Shown here: positions 55,641 through 64,000 of the stretch, piece by piece
How the letters are laid out: each line of letters starts with the position of its first letter
Position numbering within the stretch: position 1 is the stretch's first letter
Assembly: GCA_029891385.1 (NCBI GenBank)
Contig: CM057226.1
Location: forward strand, 13,385,225 to 13,449,224
Source of the DNA: Erythroxylum novogranatense
Lineage: Eukaryota; Streptophyta; Magnoliopsida; Malpighiales; Erythroxylaceae
Length of the DNA stretch: 64,000 nucleotides
Reading direction: 5' to 3'
Program-made: the position numbers and the translations under genes
The notes under the pieces: generated by a model
What the model saw: only the letters and a program-made list of their open reading frames with translations
What the model was told of the DNA's origin: nothing
The model's database searches: none

Positions 55641-58600
55641 TGTTAGCCCCAAATTTTTTTTTTAAAAGTTAAGCATGATTAGATTAATTAAGTAAGTTAA
55701 GTTAGTGTAAATTGAATTGAGATTAATTAATGTGAGATAGCATTAATGAGTTAGGTGGTGAGTTAATGAAATCAAATGAGTTAGTTGGGCCTTAATGAGG
55801 TAGGAAGGAAAAGAGATAAGATGGGCTTGAGAGATAAGTGGGCTTAAGTAGTTAAAGAGGAAATAAGAAGGAAGGAAGGAGGAGAGTTGGATTTTGGGCT
55901 TATGGGCTTAAGTGAGTTAGGAAGGAGTATAAAAGGAAGAGGAAATAAGTGAGTAGGAGAAGAAGAGAGGAGGATTTTCGAAAATTAGAGAAAGGGAGAG
56001 AGGAAGTGTCGTGGAAGGTGGAAAGAAGAAGGAGAAAAGAAGAAAAGCTTGGTTAGGGTTTGATTTTCCAAGAGATTTAGTGAGAGTTTGAAGAAAGTTC
56101 AATAGGAAAAAGTGTGGAGGAAGGTTCAAGCTACATTTTGAACCAAGAAACTCTTGGGTTGAGTAAAGAACCAAGGTAAGCTTCTTGATTAAGGTTAAGC
56201 TTTTGTTGGTTTTATGGTTTAGATAGCTTAGAAAGAGGATGAGTTTAGTGATTCTAAAGTTCATATCATGATTTAGGTTCATTAGGTTTTCAATTTTTGA
56301 AACCCTAAGTGATATGAGGTTATTTTCTTGTCATGGATGAAGAAGGACAAGAAGAAAGAGAAGAGAAAGAGGAGGAGCTCCATTTAGCAAGGATTTAGCA
56401 AGTTATAAGGTGGGTTTCACTTTTATCTTTATGTTAGTAAGTATTAAATGCTACTTTAACTAATGAATTTAATGATTTGTAACTATTTGAGATAAGCATT
56501 GATTGTGCCTTGATCATGTATGTAAGATAGTGTATGATTGCCATTAAGTGAGCATTTTAACAGTGTATGACATTGCTTGTTATTGCTTGAAATTGCCATG
56601 AATTGAATGAGCATGAATGAGGTCATGAAATGTGAGCTAAGCATGAAATATATCATTTTCAAGAATCAGCTTTAAGGATGCATGAAAATCCATTTTCAGA
56701 AAATCAGTCGATGGACAAGACAAGTCCAGTTTTATGCATAAAATTCAGTGTTATGTGGGTTAGTTAAGTCCACCAAAGCAAAGTCACGTGCCGTTGACCG
56801 AAGATAGCCTTCATCCGATCGCCTGATTGTGGCATAGGATGTTCCTTTTGACTCTCAAAGATATGACTACACTTGTGTAGCTCATCAAGAACCGTGGACT
56901 TTTGAACCATCAGCTATGTGTTTATGTGTTAGCATATGTTTGCAAGAATGAGAATTACATGGATCATGAACATTGTGTTTTGAGATTGATGAATTTCATG
57001 AAATGCATGATTGTATGATTGCTATACAAAAGTGCTAAAAGTATGATTAATGAAACAATGTTGCTTATTAGCCTAACTATAAACGTGTTACCCACGAGCG
57101 AAAGCTCACCCCCACCTTCCTGTCCCATCTCCAGGTGAAGATCGGGATCTCAAAGAATGAGCTCAAGGCATACTCCAAGATCTTATTGTTTTGGATTTTG
57201 TATTTTCAAGATAACTTTTGTAAATCAATGCTTTAGATGCATTTTGGGCAAATGATGTTTTTGCAAGTTTATGTTTTGGATTTGATGTAGTGGCTTAAAA
57301 TGCCCTCTAAAGCTTTGTAATAACTCATATTTTTCATATGGAAGCAAGAATATTCAGTTCTAATGTATTTTGAGCAATTCATGTATGTTTTGAAACAATT
57401 GCATCATTGTATAGCTTGGATATGATTAGAATGTTAGGAGTGTGGTTGTTGCCTTGAATTGAGTTGGAGTTACTCTTGGGATTAAGTTGTGTTATATGAG
57501 GTTGCATGTTGAGTTTTATGCAGGTGGAAGCATTAGAATTGCAAATTGGTTAGTTGCATTTTTCAAGGGAAGTGCTGTCAAATTTTCCTAAAAATTTGAC
57601 AGAACTTCGCTACAGTTTTAGACCCTCTTAGGGCTTGATTTAGATCAGGAAGTCTTCATGAAGATTGTAGTAGAAGTTCAGAGCTTTCTAAGGGTGTATG
57701 ATTTGCTTCATTTGGACTTAGGGTTAAAAAGTTATGAGGTAAAGAACACATTCAATTACTGTTCATGTACTGTTACATTGGTCTTTAATGAGCAGTGTCC
57801 TTTGAGTGGCTTTTTGCCTTGATTAATGATGAAGTTAGCTTTTGCATCCTTCACGAGATTTGTATTTCATCTTATTATCTTTCCATGAAGGTATATTATG
57901 CATCAATTGGAGCTAGGAATAAGAAGTTATGAGTTTAGAAAGGTGGTAGTCTCAAGTGGTTTTAAGGATGAGAGGTTGGGAGTTTTGGAAAATGGCGTGT
58001 CCGTTAAACGGACAGCCTTGGGTGCCAAAACACCTCTTCACCTGTCCATGTCCGTTAGAAGGACTTGCATGTCCGTTTAACGGACATTTGCGAACCATTT
58101 GGTACCCATCCACCCGAACGTGTCCGTTAAACGGACATGCATGTCCGTTTAACGGACAGCTATGGGAAAAAGTGGAAATTGGATAAATTTAGAGGCCGAA
58201 TTTCGTTTTGTGGTCTTCATAATAGTTGTATATCTAGATGTCTAATTTCAAATGGTGAAAGAACGAACACAATCCGACCTCTAGATTAAAAGTTATGAGA
58301 ATCGCGCCAAAAGAGTTTCATTTGGATTTTTGAAGTGAGCATGGTCTATGGTTTTGGGAATAAATCCCTCATCCGACCTCCAATTGAGGCGAGGCTTGAA
58401 CCATTGGATTTATAAGACATATATCTTTAGTGATACAAATATTGGTATCATTTGAAGTTAAATTGAGTAAGTTCTCATTAAAGGAAGTGAGAGGCCGGTT
58501 AAGACAGCATGTTTCAGGTGTGAACTCTTCTAGGCTTTTGGAGTGTATCTTGAGTAAATAACCCCGATTAAGGTGATTCTTGCCTCTATGCGAACGTGAG

Positions 58601-58944
58601 GCGTTAAGCTATATTTGATATGAACAAGTCAATTTGTGATTACGATGTTTAGGTAGTGTGCGCTCATCACTTTTATGGAACAACAGCGAATAGCACTGCA
58701 ATGTTTTAAGCGCAAGGTTTCAGGACTACGGAAGTTGGGCTCTTGAAACGGGGTCCAACATTATTATGGTATCAAAGCCAAAGTAAGAGTATTAGGTTAT
58801 AAGCAGTTGGGGTCCGGTCTACGGATCGGGTTCCGACATCTATAAGCAGTTGGTTATAAGCAGTTGGGTCCCGGATCCAACAACTGTGGTATCAGAGCAT
58901 GTATGACAGTGGTAAGTCTATGCAGTTGGGTCCCGGATCCAACA
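55641..58944 (+). repeat. G3 3' LTR (3304 bp)
   Basis: TGTTAGCCCC...GGATCCAACA, collinear with 26184-29484. It has a TATA box at 55928-55935 and the palindrome array at 57998-58158. It keeps CAG words at its end (AAGCAGTTGG, ATCAGAGC) that read as CGA forms in the 5' copy. It is followed by TSD TTTCA and the C2 leader. Confidence 0.95.
57998..58158 (+). repeat. Array of 17-bp palindromes in G3 3' LTR
   Basis: Four copies of TGTCCGTTAAACGGACA or its reverse complement plus one degenerate copy, in the same order as 28542-28702. Confidence 0.9.
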
Positions 58945-59030
58945 TTTCAATTGAGGGTTATTTGTTTGAGTGGGAGCTAATACCTCTTAATAATAAGAAT
59001 GTTGACCCTTATTGCATAATTTTGTAGATT
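58945..59030 (+). other. C2 leader, right part
   Basis: TSD TTTCA (58945-58949), then the end of the C2 untranslated leader up to the gag ATG. It joins 26183 if G3 is removed. Confidence 0.8.
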
Positions 59031-59880
59031 ATGGCTACTCCATCCACCAACCTTTCCATGCGATCTATCCTAGAGAAAGAAAAGCTTAATGGAACAAATT
59101 TCCTAGATTGGTATAGGAACTTGAGAATTGTTCTCAAGCAAGAAAGAAAGCTTTATGTCTTAGAAGAGCCCATCCCTGAGGAACCACCAGCAAATGCACC
59201 TAAGGCTTAAAAGGATGCTTACACGAAGCATATCAATGACTCTACGGATGTGTCATGCCTTATGTTAGGCGCCATGATCTCTGACCTTCAGAAGGATTTA
59301 GAGGAAATGGAGGCCTATGACATGCTTGCTCAACTAAAAACTATGTTTCAAGAGCAAGCACGCCAAGAGAGGTTTAGAACCACTAAGGCATTGAATTCAT
59401 GCAAGATGACTCCTGGCACACCCGTGAGTGCTCATGTTCTCAAGATGAAGAGTTACATTCATCATCTTGAGAAATTAGGTGCACCTGTTAGTCAAGAATT
59501 GGCAGCGATCTTATTCTAGCATCGTGGTCGATGAATATGATCAGTTCATTCTTAACTACAACATGCATAATATGGAGAAGTCCATTGATGAATTGCATGG
59601 GATGCTGAAAACTGCAGAAGAGAACTTAAAGGGAAAGGTTAAGACCACCAATGAAGTTCGTGTGGTTCAAAAGGAAAAAGGTTTCAAGAAGAAGGGCACA
59701 GCAAAGGACAAAGGTAAAGTACCCAAGTCCAAGTCCAAGCCCAAGCCTAAAGCTAAGACTAAGGCGCCCAAGGAGGGAGTTTGCTTTCATTGCAATGAAC
59801 CTGGTCATTGGAAAAGGAACTGCAAAGTCTATTTGGAAGAGCTGAAAGAGAAGAAGAATAGTGTGACTACTTCTTCAGGT
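59031..59880 (+). pseudogene. C2 gag
   Basis: ATG 59031 gives MATPSTNLSMRSILEKEKLN, then NFLDWYRNLRIVLKQE, a classic copia gag start. TAA at 59208-59210 replaces a likely CAA. The frame then stays open (59250-59519) with LKTMFQEQARQERF and MKSYIHHLEKLG. An indel near 59500 moves the frame to the 59479-60081 reading, which has a Lys-rich stretch and the zinc knuckle CFHCNEPGHWKRNC (59782-59823). Gag would package element RNA. One stop and one frameshift break it. Confidence 0.92.
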
Positions 59881-60081
59881 ATGTTTGTTATAGAAATCAA
59901 TTTTACTCCTTCTGCATCTTGGGTATTAGATACCGAAGCTGCAAATCACATTTGTACTAATGTGCAGAGTCTAAGAAGGACTAGAAGATTGATGGCTGGT
60001 GAGATCGACCTACGCGTGAGAAATGGAGCAAGAGTTGCTGCTTTACCCGTGGGGACTTATGATCTTATTTTGCCTACTTGA
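59881..60081 (+). pseudogene. C2 aspartic protease region
   Basis: Continues the gag frame with SWVLDTEAANHIC. The catalytic triplet reads D-T-E instead of D-T-G, which would abolish activity. LRVRNGARVAALPVGTYDL follows and TGA stops the frame at 60079-60081; the same frame goes on at 60082 with ILELKNCYYVP. Confidence 0.9.
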
Positions 60082-61438
60082 CTCATTTTGGAACTTAAGA
60101 ATTGCTATTATGTACCTACTATAAGTAGAAACATTATTTCTTTTGCTTGTTTAGAGAATGATGGATTTAAATTTTTTATTGAGAATAGAAGTATTTCCAT
60201 TTATAAGAATGACATTTTATATGGCATTGCGCGTCAATTAAATGGCATCTATACTCTAGACACCGAATCAGTTACAAATGAGCCCATCTATAACATAAAT
60301 ACCAAGAAGTTTAAATCTAACGATTTGAACCCAACCTATCTCTGGCATTGTCGCTTAGGTCATGTAAATGAAAAACGCATTTCAAAACTCCATCAAGATG
60401 GATTCATTGATTCTTTTGAATCTTTTGAGACATGTGATTCTTGTTTAATGGGTAAGATGACAAAGATCCCCTTCACAGGTAAAGGGGAAAGGGCCAATGA
60501 GTTATTGGGCCTTATACATACCGATGTATGTGGTCCTTTTAGCATTTCAGCGAGAGGAGGTTATTTGTATTTCATTACTTTTTCAGATGACTTGAGTAGA
60601 TATGGGTATGTCTATTTAATGAAGCACAAATCTGAATCTTTTGAAAAGTTCAAATAATATAAGAATGAAGTACAAAATCAGCTTGGCAAAACAATTAAAA
60701 TCCTTCGATCTGATCGAGGAGGTGAATACTTAAGCCAAGAGTTTGATGATTATCTTAAGGATTGTGGAATTGTTTCACAATTGACTCCTCCAGGAACTCC
60801 TCAATGGAATGGTGTTTCTGAAAGGAGAAATCGAACTCTATTAGATATGGTTCGATCAATGATGAGTCAAACTGATCTTCCAAAATATTTCTGGGGCTAT
60901 GCTTTAGACAGCAGCATTCATATTGAACCGTATTCCTTCAAAGGCTATAAAAAAGACACCTTATGAGATATGGACTGGGAAGCGTCCCAATTTATCTTTT
61001 CTAAAGATTTGGGGTTGTGAGGCTTATGTGAAGCGTCCAATTGCCGACAAGTTGGTACCCAAATTTGAAAAATGTTATTTTGTGAGATATCCTAAGGAAA
61101 CTAAAGGATATTACTTTTATATCCCAGCAGAGAACAAAGTGTTTATTGCTCGAAATGGTTTTTTCTTAGAGAAGGAATTTGTTTCCAAAGGAAACCATGG
61201 GAGTAAAGTACAACTTGAAGAAATTCAAGTTTCACAAAATGACATTGAGCCTGAAAAGGAGATTGAAGCGAGCTCACAAGCTGTTGATGAGCAGCCTTCA
61301 ACAACACAAGGCCTACGTAGATCTGATAGGATTCGTCATAAGCCCGAGAGATATGGATTTCTCATTGCTGATGATGATAATGTAATGCTCATCGATCATA
61401 ATGAGCCCACAACTTATCAAGAAGCTATGGAAAGTCCA
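60082..61438 (+). pseudogene. C2 GAG-pre-integrase and integrase
   Basis: Open 60088-60657 holds the HHCC set (YLWHCRLGH ... CDSCLMGKM) and the first catalytic Asp (HTDVCGPF). TAA at 60655-60657 stands where C1 has CAA. The same frame continues to 60966 with RSDRGGEYL (second Asp) and GVSERRNRTLLDM (Glu). It then shifts by one near 60915 into open 60923-61441, which carries KTPYEIWTGKRPN, FLKIWGCEAYVK and the acidic linker with RRSDRIRHKPERYGF. Two changes and one indel break an otherwise well kept integrase. Confidence 0.93.
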
Positions 61439-62215
61439 TAATCTGCTAAATGGTTAAAGGCCATGAAAGTAGAGATGCAATCCATGTAGGACAATCAAGT
61501 TTGGACTTTGATTGATCCGTCTGATGGCTTGAAGACCATTGGATGAAAGTGGGTTTTCAAAAAGAAACTCGACATGGATGGAAATGTGCACACTTATAAA
61601 GCAAGACTTGTTGCTAAAGGTTATCGACAAGTTCATGGAATTGATTATGATGAGACATTTTCTCCAGTGGTCATGATCAAATCCATTAGAATTCTTGTCG
61701 CCATAGCTGCATACTATGATTATGAGATATGAAAAATGGATGTCAAAGCGGCTTTCCTTAATGAAAACTTACTTGAGGATGTATATATGATACAACCTGA
61801 GAGTTTTGTCCATGCTAATAATTCGGGAAAGGTGTGCAAGCTTCAAAGATCCATTTATGGATTGAAGCAAGCATCAAGAAGCTGGAATCTTTGTTTTGAT
61901 GAAGTTGTCAAAGAGTTTGGATTCATCAAAAATGAAGATGAACCTTGTGTCTACAAAAAGGTTAGTGGGAGTGCTGTTGTCTTTTTAGCTTTATATGTTG
62001 ATGACATACTACTCATTGGAAACGATATTCCAACCTTACAGAGTGTCAAGATTTGGTTAAGGAAACGTTTTTCAATGAAAGACTTAGGTGAGGCTGCCTA
62101 TGTTTTAGGCATTAAGATCTATAGAGATAGATCAAGAAAGCTTATAGGCCTAAGTCAGAGTACATACATAGATAAGATACTGAAAAGGTTCAGTATGCAA
62201 GATTCCAAGAGATGA
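61439..62215 (+). pseudogene. C2 reverse transcriptase
   Basis: One frame without indels crosses this region, interrupted by TAA 61439, TAG 61487, TGA 61544, TGA 61730 and TGA 62213. C1 has TAT, TGT, TGG and GGC codons at the last four positions. Motifs: [54 protein letters not shown], catalytic YVDDILLIGND (about 61998-62030) and LSQSTYIDKIL. The open part is 61736-62215. Confidence 0.94.
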
Positions 62216-62983
62216 TTCTTGCCTATGTCACATGGAATCAAGCTTTCTAAGAAGGATTGTCCTACTTCAGGTAAAGAGCTTAAGCGCATGAGTAAGATTC
62301 CATATGCATCTGCAATTGGATCTATCATGTATGCCATGTTATGTACTCGACCAGATGTCTCATATTCTTTGAGCATAACAAGTAGATACCAATCTAATTA
62401 TGGTGAGTCACTGGATAGTAGTTAAGAATATCCTTAAGTACTTGAGAAAAACTAAAGATATGTTCCTAGTCTATGGAGGACTTGAAGGAGAGCTCATTGT
62501 AAATGGTTACACTGATGCTGGTTTTCAGTCTGACATAAATGATTTTAGATCGCAATCAGGTTTTGAGTTCAGTTTGAATGGAGGTGCAGTGAGCTGGAAA
62601 AGTTCAAAGTAAGACACTGTTGCTGATTCTACAACTGAAGCTGAGTACATTGTTGCCTCGGATGCAACTAAGGAAGCTGTATGGATCAGGAAGTTCATTA
62701 CTAAGCTTGGAGTTGTTCCTAGTATTGCAAGTCCTATAGACCTTTATTGTGATAATAATGGAGCTATAGCGCAGGCTAAGGAACCAAACTCGCATCATAG
62801 ATCCAAACACATACTCAGACGTTTCCATCTGATTAGAGAGATCATTGGGAGAGGAGACGTGAAGATATGCAAAGTGGGCACAGATGACAACATTGTCGAT
62901 CCACTTACTAAACCTCTTCCACAGCCTAAACATGAGAGTCATACGAGGTCTATGGGTATTAGATATCGATCGATTGGGCTAGT
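62216..62983 (+). pseudogene. C2 RNase H
   Basis: Continues from RT: MPMSHGIKLSKKDCP, IPYASAIGSIMYAMLCTRPDV (62219-62425), then a one-base shift near 62405 into VVKNILKYLRKTKD, GYTDAGFQSD and NGGAVSWKSSK (62400-62612). A further stop at about 62610 is followed by STTEAEYI, EAVWIRKFI, DNNGAI and DPLTKPLPQ up to 62915. It ends just before the purine tract. Confidence 0.9.
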
Positions 62984-62995
62984 AAAGTGGGAGAT
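62984..62995 (+). other. C2 polypurine tract
   Basis: AAAGTGGGAGAT directly precedes the 3' LTR. Confidence 0.82.
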
Positions 62996-64000
62996 TGTTA
63001 GTAGTGTGTCGTAGGCTAATGGATAACAGGATTAATGTATTAACATTATGACTTGTTAATAATATATTATGAGGTATTCCTTTCATATATGCATGTATTT
63101 CGTTTATGTAATGTGATTTACATTCCATGAATGGTTTTAGACTTATGTCATCAAGTATGTGACTTGATAGTAAAACCATAAGCGTTATAAGACTATTCTA
63201 GACTGTTTCTGGTCGATCATTATTGGTGGAACAATAATGAATTAAGGCTAGTATGTGTTCTTGTTGATGATCACGTTTTACTGATCATAGATATGAGATA
63301 TCAAATCAGAAACATAGAAATATGTTAGAAAACATATATTGGGCCGACCCACATAAAGAATACTACATGGTTTCATGTCATTAGTGATTCTTAATATGGT
63401 TTGATTTTAGTCCTTTGACCTGAAGTCATCATGGCTCCCTACATGAGGAATTCGGTGTTTTGATATTAGACTAAGTTATTTTTAACCGAGTAACAAGTAG
63501 TCTTATGTTGGACATCAAATGAATCATGCAGAGGGATGTGAATAACGTAGATGGGATTTGTACCTCTATTAAATGAGAGAGATATCATTTGGGCCTCTTG
63601 ACAAGTGTGACTAAAGAAATGCATGGCCATGCTCAAATGAATTGATGAAGAGTCATCAATGTCATTTGTTATAATTAGTCAACTTGGGGATCAAGAAACT
63701 ATGATTAATCAAAGGTTGACATGTACCATGCCTTGTGATTAATCTTGATATCGTGTTACAAAAGGACTGAGCTTATAACCATAGTTATAGGTTAAATCGG
63801 ATTATCGATCCTCATTTGATTTAGGTAGTCATAATATCTTGCTAGAGGCCGCTTATGACTTATGGGCCTTGAAGTGTGATCAAGCCCATTGCCAACATCA
63901 AATGAGCCTACAGGGTCGCACACAAAAAGTGATGTGATCTGGGCTTATTCTCTTGGGCCTAATTTATTAGGTATTGAATAAATATATGTAGATATATTTA
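62996..64000 (+). repeat. C2 3' LTR, truncated by window end
   Basis: It starts TGTTAGTAGTGTG and is collinear with 23566-24580, with scattered substitutions. About 420 bp of LTR and the TSD should follow beyond the window. Confidence 0.93.

Larger units (their letters stand above)
26184..58944 (+). mobile_element. G3: Ty3/Gypsy element holding two nested elements
   Basis: LTRs TGTTAGCCC...GGATCCAACA lie at 26184-29484 and 55641-58944 with a perfect TSD TTTCA (26179-26183 and 58945-58949). Internal pieces are 29485-30952 (gag), 41209-41808 (protease) and 52864-55640 (RT to chromodomain-like tail). They are split by G4 and N1. Without insertions it is about 11.4 kb. The LTRs are highly similar apart from motif-specific CAG differences, so insertion is fairly recent. 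Confidence 0.95.
23566..64000 (+). mobile_element. C2: Ty1/copia element split by G3, runs past window end
   Basis: Components are the 5' LTR (23566-24992), PBS, leader (25010-26183 and 58950-59030), gag-pol (59031-62983), purine tract, and a 3' LTR starting at 62996 and cut by the window end. Without its insertions it would be about 8.1 kb. It interrupts C0 integrase at 23565; its right TSD lies outside the window. C2 and C1 share gag and pol motifs and so are related copia lineages. Confidence 0.92.

Noticed and set aside
1..64000. Host protein-coding genes, tRNA, rRNA or telomeric repeats
   Set aside because: Every long open frame with a recognisable motif belongs to gag-pol, the remaining sequence fits LTRs or leaders, and I found no tRNA- or rRNA-like sequence apart from primer binding sites.

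Overview
This window is plant nuclear DNA, most likely from an angiosperm, and I see no host gene in it. Essentially all 64 kb is LTR retrotransposon sequence. The grounds are Ty3/Gypsy elements with a chromodomain-like tail (Tekay/Del chromovirus type), Ty1/copia elements with the PR-INT-RT-RNase H order, initiator-Met-tRNA primer binding sites (TGGTATCAGAGC), 5-bp target site duplications (TSDs), and stop codons of the cytosine-deamination kind. I cannot name the species.

Layout. The oldest layer is one Ty1/copia element, 'C0'. Only its GAG-pre-integrase to integrase part is visible, as three pieces (16491-16581, 20630-20876, 22803-23565) that read on from one another once the insertions are removed. 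Four insertions sit directly in C0: a Gypsy LTR 'G2' (13807-16490), a minus-strand solo LTR 'S1' (16582-20629, TSD TACTG/TGCTG), a plus-strand solo LTR 'S2' (20877-22802, TSD TGTGC) and a copia element 'C2' (23566 to beyond 64000). On the left, G2 is split by copia element 'C1' (5836-13806), whose 5' LTR is itself cut by Gypsy element 'G1' (1-5835). On the right, C2 is split in its leader by Gypsy element 'G3' (26184-58944, TSD TTTCA). G3 contains the nearly complete Gypsy element 'G4' (30953-41203, TSD GCAGC) and a minus-strand, apparently non-autonomous element 'N1' (41809-52858, degraded TSD). Both flanks are therefore nested four layers deep.

Coding state. No element has an intact polyprotein. 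G4 and the C2 RT region are closest: long frames broken mainly by single stop codons. Gag binds element RNA, and PR, RT, RNase H and INT process the polyprotein, copy the RNA and insert the cDNA. The chromodomain-like tail of the Gypsy integrases is expected to bias insertion to heterochromatin, which fits elements piling into one another.

Most interesting signals. (1) Six LTR copies from four LTR types (G1, G4, S1, S2, N1) share a gene-like layout: a 65-67-bp micro-exon between consensus splice sites, then a 740-790-bp predicted intron. (2) Near the intron's 3' end lies an about 53-nt inverted-repeat block able to fold as a three-way junction. (3) A short perfect hairpin around FxDEIF lies just upstream of the polypurine tract and survives even in N1, which has almost no other coding sequence. 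(4) Three families carry arrays of family-specific short palindromes. (5) Patches of the sequence show CAG rewritten as CGA relative to sister LTRs, which looks like a sequencing or consensus artefact and explains many apparent frameshifts.
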